Below, one piece after another: positions 15,226 to 24,914 of a DNA stretch of 46,899 bases. The DNA lies in contig LFJO01000006.1 of NCBI GenBank assembly GCA_001038565.1, positions 121,068-167,966 of the forward strand, written 5' to 3'. How positions within the stretch are numbered: the first letter of the stretch is position 1; each line of letters begins with the position of its first letter. Origin of the DNA: Alkalihalobacillus pseudalcaliphilus. Its GTDB lineage: Bacteria > Bacillota > Bacilli > Bacillales > Bacillaceae_D. The translations under genes and the position numbers were made by a program. The notes beneath the pieces are model-generated. The model was not told where the DNA came from, searched no databases, and saw nothing but the letters and a program-made list of their open reading frames with translations.

Positions 15226-16396
15226 ATTCAACCTCTTTTCCTAACCTAGATTCAGCGATTAAGCGATTTCTATCACTTAAAATGTGTTGCAAGAAAGTTT
15301 GTTGCTCAAAATGTTGTTGAACAAACGGGATAGCAGCTAAGCTCATTTGTTCTCTTAACGAAGGATTTAACATACGTTTCATTCCGTGCTCTAAGTCTTG
15401 AATATTTCCTTTCTCCACAATGATTCCGGTTACTCCTTCTTTCATCGCATCTGTTGGTCCTGGAATATTTGTCACGATTACAGGAACTCCCATTGCCCCT
15501 GCCTCAATCACTACTGTTCCAAAACCTTCTCGATAACTAGGTAAAACAAATACATCTAGGGCCGCATAATACTTTTCTATTTCATCCGTATAATCACAAA
15601 AGATAATTGCTTCATTCGCAATTGACTTCTTCATTAATTCTGAGTCCAAATTCGTCTGCTCTTTAGGTCCAACAATCAATAATTTTATGTGGCTATTTTT
15701 TTCAGATAGTTGATTAAATGCTGTTAATAATTCGGTAATCCCTTTATCTCTATGGAGACGACCAAAAAAGCCAAATACAATATCTGAATCTTTGATCTTG
15801 TACTTGGCTCTTATTTCCTTATTCCATAACTTCTTTTTCAAGAAATTAAAACGTGTAAAATCAACTCCGTTGGCACTCCCGTTCCAAATCGTTCGACTTT
15901 TGTTAGCTGAATATAACTTCTCTTGATGACTAAACTGAAGGTTCCCATAACTATCTGGCTCTACTACCGTAGATAGAATACAAACTAACTTTTCAATCCC
16001 TTTAAACAAGCCTCTTCGTATGCCTTTGAATCCTACATATCGTATCCCCCATTGACAATACAATCTGACAGGTACTGAATTTAACCAACTAGCAACAGAG
16101 GCATAAAGAGCTGCATTTGGTGTTGAATATTGCACCATATCAAATCGCTCTTTATGGAAAAAGAGTGACAGAGCATAGATACTATGTATAACACCGAAAC
16201 TAGCCATTCCTCTTTTCATCGTAATTGGATAATATCGTATGTTTGCGGGGAGATCCTTATTTAAACTCACATCGCGGTCACACACAACCGTCACATCATA
16301 CCCATGGCTAGTAAGAAAGGTTAGCTGCTCAATTAAAAAGCATCGAATTGTTATAGAAGTAGTCGTGATGATACATATTTTTTTCCTACCCATCAT
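15218..16396 (-). CDS. epsD: EpsD-like family 4 glycosyltransferase
   Basis: A 392-aa GT-B glycosyltransferase. It starts KKICIITTTSIT with an N-terminal Rossmann-like domain, has QYSTPNAALYAS and QWGIRYVGF in the acceptor half, and the donor-binding half ends with PSYREGFGTVVIEAGAMGVPVIVTNIPG, the E-x7-E motif. The type resembles PglA and B. subtilis EpsD, which elongate lipid-linked oligosaccharides. The pairing epsD-epsE is the same as in B. subtilis, but here it lies at the far end of the operon. The epsD name is inferred from similarity and order; the sugar is unknown. Confidence 0.65.
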   Translation of the reverse strand: MMGRKKICIITTTSITIRCFLIEQLTFLTSHGYDVTVVCDRDVSLNKDLPANIRYYPITMKRGMASFGVIHSIYALSLFFHKERFDMVQYSTPNAALYASVASWLNSVPVRLYCQWGIRYVGFKGIRRGLFKGIEKLVCILSTVVEPDSYGNLQFSHQEKLYSANKSRTIWNGSANGVDFTRFNFLKKKLWNKEIRAKYKIKDSDIVFGFFGRLHRDKGITELLTAFNQLSEKNSHIKLLIVGPKEQTNLDSELMKKSIANEAIIFCDYTDEIEKYYAALDVFVLPSYREGFGTVVIEAGAMGVPVIVTNIPGPTDAMKEGVTGIIVEKGNIQDLEHGMKRMLNPSLREQMSLAAIPFVQQHFEQQTFLQHILSDRNRLIAESRLGKEVEYG

Positions 16397-16435
16397 TAAT
16401 CACCTGCTTCATTTTTTATTACACAATGCTATTCC

Positions 16436-18223
16436 TTATGATGTTTGCATCTCAGCTTCATTGTGAGTAGTTGACTGCAGTCTTCCATTCTTTATCTTAA
16501 ACACAACATCACAGTTCTCAATCGTACTTAAACGATGGGCAATAATGATTAACGTTTTTTCACCTTTCAATTGATCAATTGATTTCATAATTCCTTGTTC
16601 TGTTTCATTATCTAATGCTGACGTAGCTTCATCCATGAACAAAATTTCAGGATCATGATATAGTGCCCTTGCAATTCCAATTCTTTGTCTTTGCCCACCA
16701 GACAACCTTACCCCTCTTTCACCAACCGATGTATCTAATTGTTCGGGCAAACCTTCAACAAATTCCTTCAATTGTGCCTGTTCTAAAGCTCTCCATACTT
16801 CTTGGTCGTCAATACAGTCTGTGTTCATACCAAAAGCAATATTATGGCGAATACTATCATCAGATAAAAAAATCGTTTGTGGAATGTAACCGATATTCTG
16901 CTGCCATGATTTCTTAATTTTCTCAAGTGGATGGTGATCGATGAGCAACTTCCCTTTGCCAGGTTCTAAGACGCCTAGTATAATGTCGACAAGCGTTGTT
17001 TTTCCAGCTCCAGACTCCCCGACAAAAGCTACTGATTGACCGATAGGTATTCTTAATGAAACATCTTTTATTGAATATTCTTGTTGATTAGGATATTTGA
17101 AAGAGATATCGATTAATTGAATAGATTTCTTAAAAATGGGTCCTCCCTTCTCAAGGACCAATTCATCAACCGTTTCATGCTCTTCCACTCGTTCACTAAT
17201 ACTAGAACTTATATCTTCATAAATAACCGTTAATGCAGGTAAACTATAACGTATCGTTGTGATCATATTGATCATCCGGTTAATAGATGGCATTAACCGA
17301 AAAGCAGCCATCGCAAAAAGTGCCAAGATAGACACTGCTTCAGCAGTATTGGTTCCTTGAAACAGGATCATCGCTATCATTAACAATACGATACTTACTA
17401 ATAACGTTTCTATAAAAAGCCTCGGAACTTGCTCTAGCATTTTCATATACTTATTATTCCTAGCTTGTATCTTGCTATGACTACTATATGAATTGATAAA
17501 AAAATCTTCATTACCTGAGACCTTTAACTCTTTACTTGCACCTAAACCTTGGTTTACCCACCTAATCATCATGCCACCAACACGTTGCTGCTCTTTTCCT
17601 AAATCACTAATTTTGCCTTTAAATACCCTAAAAAACAGAAAGATACTGAGACCTAACAGCAAAGTAGCCGCCAAAGTGATATAAGGTGCTGTGTAAATAA
17701 GTAAAGCTACTATGCAAATTACAACAAACACCTCAGTTAATAAATGAAACACTGATAAAATAATGCCTTGAAATACTTTCGGTATTTCGCCATTTACATT
17801 TCTAAGTAAATCGGCTGTATTTCGTTGCAAGTGAAAGGTATAGGGTTTTCTTAAATAGGTGGCAAATAAGGTTCTTGCTAATTTAATCTGTTGATTAAAA
17901 ATTACTTTGTATTGAATATGGAAAAAGAAAAGTAAATAGATGTTTTTCAGTACAAAAATAGAAAAAAGGATAGCAACTAGAAATAGAACGAAGCTGCCTT
18001 CTGTTTGAAATTGAAATGACTGGTAAAAGAACGACAGTATTTTATTCGATTCAATCATTCCTGGATTAGTAATAACCCCAACAAAGGGAACAATCAAACC
18101 TATACCAATTGTTTCCAATAATGCGGCAACTATCATCATTAAAAAGATGATTAAGAACTTCTTTTTATCACCTTTATTGAGGATATTTAGTAATCTCTTA
18201 ATATGAATGCTCAATTTAGCCAC
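16436..18223 (-). CDS. PglK-like ABC flippase of the eps operon
   Basis: A 595-aa ABC half-transporter. The N-terminal domain has five or six membrane segments and the phrase LLRNVNGEIPKVFQG, which resembles PglK/WlaB lipid-linked oligosaccharide flippases. The ATPase domain shows Walker A GESGAGKTT, IPQTIFL, LSGGQRQR and ILFMDEATS. It lies among eps glycosyltransferase genes, and no Wzx/EpsK-type flippase (12-14 helices) is seen in the operon, so this transporter is the best candidate to flip the lipid-linked repeat unit. It could instead export the lasso peptide, but that locus has its own exporter. The start is uncertain: GTG 18223 abuts AAAGG, while TTG 18214 has 10-nt spacing. Confidence 0.72.
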   Translation of the reverse strand: MAKLSIHIKRLLNILNKGDKKKFLIIFLMMIVAALLETIGIGLIVPFVGVITNPGMIESNKILSFFYQSFQFQTEGSFVLFLVAILFSIFVLKNIYLLFFFHIQYKVIFNQQIKLARTLFATYLRKPYTFHLQRNTADLLRNVNGEIPKVFQGIILSVFHLLTEVFVVICIVALLIYTAPYITLAATLLLGLSIFLFFRVFKGKISDLGKEQQRVGGMMIRWVNQGLGASKELKVSGNEDFFINSYSSHSKIQARNNKYMKMLEQVPRLFIETLLVSIVLLMIAMILFQGTNTAEAVSILALFAMAAFRLMPSINRMINMITTIRYSLPALTVIYEDISSSISERVEEHETVDELVLEKGGPIFKKSIQLIDISFKYPNQQEYSIKDVSLRIPIGQSVAFVGESGAGKTTLVDIILGVLEPGKGKLLIDHHPLEKIKKSWQQNIGYIPQTIFLSDDSIRHNIAFGMNTDCIDDQEVWRALEQAQLKEFVEGLPEQLDTSVGERGVRLSGGQRQRIGIARALYHDPEILFMDEATSALDNETEQGIMKSIDQLKGEKTLIIIAHRLSTIENCDVVFKIKNGRLQSTTHNEAEMQTS

Positions 18224-18268
18224 ACCTTTTTTTTATTTTTACAAAAATAAAACTGGTTACGGTACCCG

Positions 18269-18293
18269 CTAACAATGAATGGAAAATTGTTAG
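18269..18293 (-). other. Hairpin inside the eps operon
   Basis: CTAACAAT and ATTGTTAG form an 8-bp stem around a 9-nt loop in the 108-bp gap between the GH88/105-like gene and the ABC flippase. There is no T run, so it is not a clear terminator; a processing or stability element is possible. Confidence 0.35.
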
Positions 18294-18331
18294 TACTAAT
18301 ATCTGTATGCTCTTTTTTAGTATCGTTTTTC

Positions 18332-19507
18332 TCAGCTCTTATTTCTTATAAAATAAGCTCTTAACGTAAAGCCCTGTGTAAAAGGCATTATATTAAATAA
18401 TTGAGAATAAACGCCTATATCCTTCGTATCCCCTTGTGAAAAGTCAACTTCTCCATTTTTTTTCGTGACGGTTCTTAAATAACTCAGTGCTTTATTAGCG
18501 GCAAGATTATGATTCGGTTGAACAGGCGAATTTACTTTTGAACAATTCAATAAAAACCACGCCATAACAGCGGTGACCGATGAATCTGCTCTTACTTCTT
18601 TCCTTGTCATTAACCAAGTCCAGCTACCATTGTCCTGTTGTGTCTGTAAAGCACTTTCAGCTAATCGCTCTATTCTTTCCCCTAAATACGCTTTATGCAT
18701 ATGGGATTGTGGCAATTCAAGCCAAGCGTCCATTAAACCAATCACATACCAAGCCATTCCTCTTCCCCAGCCGTATAATCCAATTGGTATTTTATTGGAC
18801 ACATGATACGCATGACATGGAATATACAGACTTTGCATCATGCCATATAGATCAAATTCCTTGATTTGCGTTATCGCTAAATCGACACACTCTGCTTTCT
18901 TAAAATGCACTCCGTAAGCGACCAAAAAAGGACATATAAAACCAATTGTGTCTACGTATCTGTAGTCCATCATTGATTTTCTATACCCTACTGTCCCATC
19001 TCTTCCAATGTGTTCTTGAATAAGTTCCCATATATAATCAAATGCTTTTTGATACTTCTCCACCTTAATGAAGTTAATTTTCATTACTGCATAGGCTAAT
19101 ATTGCCGCATCTACATGTTGAGGCTTCTTCACCCACTGACCCTCACTATCAAACGTTTTGTTTACATATTCATTAATTTTTGTTTGCACCTCTTGATTAT
19201 TATTAAATTCTAAATAACTTGAAAGTCCAAATAAAAGAGCTGCCTCTTGCCAGTGCTGTATCGTCGCCTTAGAATAATTCCCTTTCAAAATATCCAAGAT
19301 AACGAAGCGGGTTTGATCAGTAACCTTCATTTTAGGCGTATGTGTTAACCATTTAACAGCTATTGCTTTAGCTGCTACCATCCACTGATTTTCATTATGA
19401 AATCTTCCAATATGGATTCTGCTTAACCAATCTCTAAAAATAGGCAGGACATCCGTGAGAATAACCGCTATTCCCAATATCACTAGTAGAAAAACGATGT
19501 AAGTCAT
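18332..19507 (-). CDS. Membrane-anchored GH88/GH105-like hydrolase
   Basis: A 391-aa protein with an N-terminal membrane helix (residues 3-22, VFLLVILGIAVILTDVLP) and a body that looks like the alpha/alpha barrel of glycoside hydrolase families 88/105, which remove terminal unsaturated uronic acids left by polysaccharide lyases. The phrase GWGRGMAWYVIGLMDAWLELP matches the family's W-x-R-G-x-x-W segment, and DYRYVDTIGFICPFLVAYG matches the region of the catalytic Asp. The orientation of the anchor is not certain. Placed between two glycosyltransferase/flippase genes, it probably trims or remodels the polysaccharide at the cell surface. A catalytically dead structural relative is also possible. 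Confidence 0.65.
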   Translation of the reverse strand: MTYIVFLLVILGIAVILTDVLPIFRDWLSRIHIGRFHNENQWMVAAKAIAVKWLTHTPKMKVTDQTRFVILDILKGNYSKATIQHWQEAALLFGLSSYLEFNNNQEVQTKINEYVNKTFDSEGQWVKKPQHVDAAILAYAVMKINFIKVEKYQKAFDYIWELIQEHIGRDGTVGYRKSMMDYRYVDTIGFICPFLVAYGVHFKKAECVDLAITQIKEFDLYGMMQSLYIPCHAYHVSNKIPIGLYGWGRGMAWYVIGLMDAWLELPQSHMHKAYLGERIERLAESALQTQQDNGSWTWLMTRKEVRADSSVTAVMAWFLLNCSKVNSPVQPNHNLAANKALSYLRTVTKKNGEVDFSQGDTKDIGVYSQLFNIMPFTQGFTLRAYFIRNKS

Positions 19508-19520
19508 TTCCGTTCCCTTT

Positions 19521-20708
19521 CTACCCTACATGAACTAAATCATATAATTTATTTATTTCAGCTTCTGTTCCTAATGACTCACTAGATAACTGCTTAATGA
19601 ATTGATTTTTTAGGGCTTCATTATGAAAGACATTGTGTATTCCCTCTGCTATTGCGTTTGGGCTCATACCGACGATGTAGCCATTTATTTTATGCTGTAT
19701 TTGGTCTTGAACTGTACTGAAATTCGTGACAATGATTGGCTTTCTTAAGATTTTTGCTTCATCTATCGCAATCGACTTCCCTTCAAACCGCGAAGTTTGC
19801 ACATACAAATCGGCCTCTTCCATGTAAGGGTATGGATTTTCTTTTACCCCAAGTAAAATAAAGTGGTCTTGCAGATTTTTTTCTGCGATTAATTGTTCTA
19901 ACTTTTCCCTTTCTTCCCCTTCACCGATAACATACCACTTTACTTTCATTCCTTTATGAACTAGTTGTTCACATGCTAAAATGGCTAGCTCATAACCTTT
20001 TTGATAAGCTAACCTTCCTATTGATATAATCGTTAAGTCTTTTTTAATTATTTCCACTTTATTTCTTGCTAATTTCCTTAGAACCGCTGGAGATATAATA
20101 TTATACATAACTTTCACTTTATCTTGCTCACTAGGAAAAACACGTTTTAAAACAGTGGCACATTTTTCAGAAACCGTCACAATTGAATGTAACTTCTCAA
20201 AATAAAGCTGATCAAAATTCTCATCCATTCCTAATTTTTGATAATCATTATGAATAAAACCTATTTTTGTATTCGCTTTTACTTTCTCAACCGCGTAGTA
20301 AATAGGACTTTTCTCTAAATAACCAATCACCGCGTCATACTCTTTTTCTAATGGACGAATATTAGCACCTATATGTTTCCAAACCCGTTGCTCACATATC
20401 GCTTTATTTGATTCTGTTTTATAAATAAAGCCGGCCATCACTCTAGCTAATGCTAATCTAAACCGCTTTTCTTTGAGACATTTCTTTATCGTCGGAAAAA
20501 AACGGCCATCAAAATAATGATACACGGATGGCCCCTCCACTAGATTCACCTGAGCTGGCACACTTGATAAGAACATCCCTTCTTGTTTAAAGAGAAGAAG
20601 ATCGACTTCAAACCTGTCATAATCAATCATTTCAAACAATGAAATAAGTGCCTTTTCTGCTCCACCACAATGTAAATTATTCATGACAAATAAGAGTTTC
20701 TTTTTCAT
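19521..20708 (-). CDS. Family 4 glycosyltransferase of the eps operon
   Basis: A 395-aa GT-B glycosyltransferase. It opens KKKLLFVMNNLHCGGAEKAL, the sugar-acceptor glycine loop, and the C-terminal half has IISIGRLAYQKGYELAI, DLYVQTSRFEGKSIAIDEAKIL (E-x7-E) and KPIIVTNF. It is a paralogue of the gene at 22930: both share GG.E.ALI..., Q.SRFEGK..., and VTN.ST. Cytoplasmic or membrane-peripheral; sugar unknown. It starts 3 nt before the pyruvyltransferase stop and is followed by the GH88/105-like gene after 13 nt. Confidence 0.8.
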   Translation of the reverse strand: MKKKLLFVMNNLHCGGAEKALISLFEMIDYDRFEVDLLLFKQEGMFLSSVPAQVNLVEGPSVYHYFDGRFFPTIKKCLKEKRFRLALARVMAGFIYKTESNKAICEQRVWKHIGANIRPLEKEYDAVIGYLEKSPIYYAVEKVKANTKIGFIHNDYQKLGMDENFDQLYFEKLHSIVTVSEKCATVLKRVFPSEQDKVKVMYNIISPAVLRKLARNKVEIIKKDLTIISIGRLAYQKGYELAILACEQLVHKGMKVKWYVIGEGEEREKLEQLIAEKNLQDHFILLGVKENPYPYMEEADLYVQTSRFEGKSIAIDEAKILRKPIIVTNFSTVQDQIQHKINGYIVGMSPNAIAEGIHNVFHNEALKNQFIKQLSSESLGTEAEINKLYDLVHVG

Positions 20709-20711
20709 ACC

Positions 20712-21878
20712 TTACCCTCCATGAATTAATTGTTCTAAATAATCAACCGCCTGTAAAGACAACTTCTTTATTTCTGGTATTCTCACTTCTAATTGCTGTT
20801 TAATATCGTGTTCTTGTTGATAGAGTTCATTAAAGCTCCCTTTTAACTTTGTTGAATTGGATATATCTGCTAGATTTAAAACGAATTTCTCTTCACCAAA
20901 TAAATCTTTGGCAATTCCTTTTGATTTAACACTATATCCAAGTACAAGCGTAGGTACAAAATTTGAGTATGCTGCGATTGTTGCATGTGTTCTTGCTCCA
21001 ATAAAAAAACGCATTCTAGCAATATATCCTTTATACTGTGTGGCATTTAATTGGTCAGATAGCAATAAAATTCTTTTAGAATATTTATAATCTCGGTAAA
21101 ATTCTTCTAGGACTTCATAATCGTTGTTATTCTCTTGAATGACGTGCGGGGTAAGAGCAATCGTCATGGTTGTAGTATCTAAAATATGTTCTATTAAATC
21201 TTTAACTGCTTGTTTAGACTCGGGATTTTTATTTAATACAAGTGGACTGAAATTAAGCCCTACTGTATTTCCCTCTTGCCAACCAGATGGTAATGGCATT
21301 TCTTCTTTTTCCATTGTAAATGCTGGATCTGCACATAATTTGACATTCGTTAATCCATGTTTTTGTAGTGTATTGTAGGTGAGCGACTCTCTTGCCAGGA
21401 TTAGATCAAATTGCTTGAGGTCGTCAAGCTTCCTACTTGAAAGGTCCTCTTCCCCAATCGAACATGCCCACAGAACTAACTTCTTTCCTTTCTCTTTGAC
21501 TCTTCTATCAATCTCATACCAGCCTGGTTGTTCGCCATAACAATAATTATCTCCCCCTATTGATAGGAATACATCCATTTCATCGATATATTTAATGGTA
21601 TTGTGCTCAATTTTTCTTAATGCGTAAGTTTCATCTTTAAACAACTTTACATACATCCATGACATTGCCCATTGTAACGAATATTTTCTTATTGGTATTT
21701 TTGCTCCATCATAAATTGCATCCAAATGAGTATGTAATTGATCTGATTCAGGTTTTTCAGAAACTAAATATGTTTTAGCTCCTTGTATCTTTTGTTTAAT
21801 GATTTGATTAGACGAACGAACTATTGCTTCACAGCCTCGATTTAAACTACTATGATGTGCAAACATCATCACCTTCAT
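20712..21878 (-). CDS. Polysaccharide pyruvyltransferase family protein
   Basis: A 388-aa member of the pyruvyltransferase family (EpsI/EpsO/CsaB/WcaK type), which adds ketal pyruvate from phosphoenolpyruvate to sugars. Features are NRGCEAIVRS near the N-terminus, SIGGDNYCYG near residue 105, and the C-terminal IGARTHATIAAYSNFVPTLVLGYSVKSKGIAKDLFG signature. Pyruvate would give the polymer negative charge. ATG is preceded by GGAGGAAACC. It is tightly packed between glycosyltransferase genes. Confidence 0.8.
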   Translation of the reverse strand: MKVMMFAHHSSLNRGCEAIVRSSNQIIKQKIQGAKTYLVSEKPESDQLHTHLDAIYDGAKIPIRKYSLQWAMSWMYVKLFKDETYALRKIEHNTIKYIDEMDVFLSIGGDNYCYGEQPGWYEIDRRVKEKGKKLVLWACSIGEEDLSSRKLDDLKQFDLILARESLTYNTLQKHGLTNVKLCADPAFTMEKEEMPLPSGWQEGNTVGLNFSPLVLNKNPESKQAVKDLIEHILDTTTMTIALTPHVIQENNNDYEVLEEFYRDYKYSKRILLLSDQLNATQYKGYIARMRFFIGARTHATIAAYSNFVPTLVLGYSVKSKGIAKDLFGEEKFVLNLADISNSTKLKGSFNELYQQEHDIKQQLEVRIPEIKKLSLQAVDYLEQLIHGG

Positions 21879-21892
21879 ACGGTTTCCTCCAT

Positions 21893-22945
21893 CTATTTCT
21901 TATTTCTGAACCTACTGTAAAGAGTTAGTCCATACAAACCATAAATAAACCTATATTTGACTAAAAAAAACATAACCTTCTCATAACTATTTAGTTCCTT
22001 AAATTGGCGACGATAATAAAAAGGCAACGAATCTCGCACACGCCTATCCGAGATCATTGCCTGAATCCATTTATATCTTTTTGAAAAATGAGTCTTTGTA
22101 GATGGCGCAAAATAAATATGAATGAAAGACATCACACTGTTTACTAGTTTGATAGATTTTAATTCCTTAATACGCTCTTCGCCTAATTCTAACTTGATAA
22201 ATAAAGGCAATTCTTCATTAAAAACCTCAAGCGCTCGATGAAAGTAATTGACACGATGACTATTCCTTGTCGCACTACCAACCACTTCACGATAATGGTA
22301 ACCTACATAATCGATGTAACGTACGCTTTGTGCATATTCTAGAAATTGCATATTAAATAAACCATCCTCACCTAAAGCTACTTTTTTAGGAAAAGTCAGA
22401 TTTTGTTCCTTTATAATCGCCGCTCGGTACAATTTATTACATACTGAATTAAGCTGCTCACTATAAATAAAATAAGGTAGCATATGCTTATTGATATAGG
22501 CTTTATCCAGATTTTTATTCATAGGAAAAGGATAACTGGTAATGACAGGATATCCATCTATCTGACTTTCAAGATTAGAGATAATAGCATCAGATTGTTC
22601 TCTAATCACCTCTTTATATAAATTTTTATACATATCTGCTTCAATATAGTCATCGGCATCAACAAACCCTATGTAATCACCTTTAGCCACAGCTAAACCT
22701 GCATTCCTCGCCTCACTTACACCCTTATTTTTTTGATGAATAAGCTTAACCCTTTTATCGAATTTTCTAAATTCCTCTAATATAGCTGAACTACCGTCTG
22801 TTGATCCATCATTAATAAAGATAAATTCACATTCTCGAAGTTGTTGGTTGAATAAAGAATTGATACAAAAAGTTAGATACTTTTCTGCATTATAAACGGG
22901 GATAATAATACTAACCTTGGGATGCATCCTTAAATCACTTCCCAC
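21893..22945 (-). CDS. Family 2 glycosyltransferase of the eps operon
   Basis: A 350-aa GT-A glycosyltransferase (EpsH/EpsJ-like). The fold begins KVSIIIPVYNAEKYL, INDGSTDGSS is the nucleotide-sugar site, and VDADDYIEADMY carries the DxD-type metal motif; GEDGLFNMQF marks the acceptor part. The GTG start at 22945 overlaps the upstream gene by 16 nt and has AAAGG 7 nt upstream; the ATG at 22927 has a badly spaced site. Sugar unknown. Confidence 0.8.
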   Translation of the reverse strand: MGSDLRMHPKVSIIIPVYNAEKYLTFCINSLFNQQLRECEFIFINDGSTDGSSAILEEFRKFDKRVKLIHQKNKGVSEARNAGLAVAKGDYIGFVDADDYIEADMYKNLYKEVIREQSDAIISNLESQIDGYPVITSYPFPMNKNLDKAYINKHMLPYFIYSEQLNSVCNKLYRAAIIKEQNLTFPKKVALGEDGLFNMQFLEYAQSVRYIDYVGYHYREVVGSATRNSHRVNYFHRALEVFNEELPLFIKLELGEERIKELKSIKLVNSVMSFIHIYFAPSTKTHFSKRYKWIQAMISDRRVRDSLPFYYRRQFKELNSYEKVMFFLVKYRFIYGLYGLTLYSRFRNKK

Positions 22946-24165
22946 TTTCTTTCCTTTAGTACATGCTCTTCCTCATTAAAAAGCTTATATAACTTGATTA
23001 ACTCTTCATTATTATGATAGTTTTTTCGGCGACAATTTCTTTCTAAATTATGGCGAGTTCTCTCATCTGTGTATACTTTTTCAATCATACTTGCTATATC
23101 TTTAACATTCAATTCACAAATGATTCCGTCATCACCATCTGAAACTTGACTTCTGGCCGTAGAATAATTGGTAACAATGACTGCTTTCCCTAGTATTTGT
23201 GCTTCACTTACTGTAACAGCTTTGCCTTCATATCTAGACGGCTGAATATACATATTTCCAGCTGCTATGAATGGGTATGGATTGATTTGTTTGCCTAATA
23301 AAATAAAACAATCTTCTAATTGAGCCTGAGCAATTAACTCTTTTAGCTCTGCTTCGATAGCTCCATAACCAACTACATACCAAACTAGCTCTGTATACCC
23401 TTTACTTTTTAGTATCTTCATCGCCTCGATAGCTTGATCGATCCCCTTTGGATAGGATAACCTCGCAACCGTGATCATTTTAAATCGTTGGTCCTCTATC
23501 ATCGGATTCTCTACCTTTTCTATCGCCATTCGTTGAATAAAATCCGGCGAAAGAATATTCTCAACAACGACAACATTACGGCTTAATCCCTTATATTTCG
23601 TTAAAAAGGATGAGCGACAATTCTCCGATACCGCTACAATATGGTCAAAATGGGTCCAGATTTTTTCATCCATTTTCACATGAGTATCAATCGAAGAGTA
23701 ATCAGTATGAATCCAAGCCAATTTCTTTTTTGCCTTTACTTTTTTGGCAACAAAATCGTGTGGCCATAAATAGCTTATAGCAATATCATACTCTTTTGTC
23801 ACTTTCGGTAAAAATGGAATGGAATAACGCCACATTAACTGCATTTGGAAATACCCCGGCTCAGAAGTCCGCTTTAAGTGCCCACGCAAAAAAGCCAACC
23901 CTTTTGCTACTAGCCTCGGTACACTTAATAACCATTGTTTGTCTCGGACCATTTCTAAAATCGACTTTCTAAAAGTCGCATACTTATGATGTTCTTTCAG
24001 CAATGTAACATTTTCAGGTAAATATTCAATGAAATCCCCTGTATGACTAAATAACAATAAGTCTACTTGATAAGAGTTGTAGTCAAAATGGGTAAGCATG
24101 TTAATAAGGCTTCTTTCGACTCCTCCGACTTCAAGATCATAAGAGGTAATAAGGATCTTTTTCAT
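22930..24165 (-). CDS. Family 4 glycosyltransferase of the eps operon
   Basis: A 411-aa GT-B glycosyltransferase. N-terminal SYDLEVGGVERSLINML is the acceptor loop; the C-terminal half has ITVARLSYPKGIDQAIEAM, NMYIQPSRYEGKAVTVSEAQIL (E-x7-E) and KAVIVTNYST. It is a clear paralogue of the gene at 19521. Its ATG overlaps the stop of the preceding gene (ATGA) with GAGGAG upstream, showing tight coupling. Sugar unknown. Confidence 0.8.
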   Translation of the reverse strand: MKKILITSYDLEVGGVERSLINMLTHFDYNSYQVDLLLFSHTGDFIEYLPENVTLLKEHHKYATFRKSILEMVRDKQWLLSVPRLVAKGLAFLRGHLKRTSEPGYFQMQLMWRYSIPFLPKVTKEYDIAISYLWPHDFVAKKVKAKKKLAWIHTDYSSIDTHVKMDEKIWTHFDHIVAVSENCRSSFLTKYKGLSRNVVVVENILSPDFIQRMAIEKVENPMIEDQRFKMITVARLSYPKGIDQAIEAMKILKSKGYTELVWYVVGYGAIEAELKELIAQAQLEDCFILLGKQINPYPFIAAGNMYIQPSRYEGKAVTVSEAQILGKAVIVTNYSTARSQVSDGDDGIICELNVKDIASMIEKVYTDERTRHNLERNCRRKNYHNNEELIKLYKLFNEEEHVLKERKWEVI

Positions 24166-24914
24166 TTTAATTCTCCTCGAGACATAAATTTCCGTATTCT
24201 GAAAATATTATCTCCTCCAATAATGGCAGCCGTTGCTCTTTTCAAATGACCCTTTACTTTATCTCTCGTTGGTAACCAACCTTTATGAAAATGATGAATG
24301 GTAAACGAGCTGTCATTCATTAGATTTCTACAATTAATATAATCATAGGGTGAGAAAGTAGGCTGCGGGTAAAAAGCACCGAGTTGTTTAATTTCCTGAA
24401 ACAAACCATTCCTTTTTAGACCCTTTTTTTCTAATAATTCAGTAACAATTTTTACATTCGTTAGTTGCTCAAAGCTTCCATCTTCCTTTATAAATTTCTT
24501 CTTATTATAAGATTCTAAGAACTCCTCTATTAATGGATGACCCTTCACAGCCCCAATCGTACTTGTAGCAATGTAATCACCTTGTTCAAACCCCCAAAAC
24601 GATTGATGTTTTAAAAGCTCATCAAAGGGTTTAAGTACTTCTACGTCTGTATCTAAATAAATACCTCCTTCATGATATAAAGCATGAACTCTTACAAAGT
24701 CACTAACAAAAGCATACATTTCTGCTGCATAAGCTTCTTCTACATAAGAGTTACATGATACATCAAAATTTTGTTCATTCCATTCCTTCACTTCATAATG
24801 TGGAAGGTGACGATTCCAACTTTTTATACACTTTTCTACAATGGGTGGTTTCTCCTTACCACCAAACCAACAATAATGAATGACTTTTGGTATAGCTTCA
24901 ACTCTTTTATCCAT
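24162..24914 (-). CDS. GT32-like glycosyltransferase
   Basis: A 250-aa glycosyltransferase with the GT32/OCH1-type sugar-binding region: IPKVIHYCWFGGKEKPP at the start, then SDFVRVHALYHEGGIYLDTDVEVLKP with the DxD motif (DTD), and a late HHFHKGW. Such enzymes often transfer galactose or mannose in capsule clusters; the sugar here is unknown. It overlaps epsN by 8 nt and the next gene by 4 nt. Confidence 0.82.
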   Translation of the reverse strand: MDKRVEAIPKVIHYCWFGGKEKPPIVEKCIKSWNRHLPHYEVKEWNEQNFDVSCNSYVEEAYAAEMYAFVSDFVRVHALYHEGGIYLDTDVEVLKPFDELLKHQSFWGFEQGDYIATSTIGAVKGHPLIEEFLESYNKKKFIKEDGSFEQLTNVKIVTELLEKKGLKRNGLFQEIKQLGAFYPQPTFSPYDYINCRNLMNDSSFTIHHFHKGWLPTRDKVKGHLKRATAAIIGGDNIFRIRKFMSRGELK

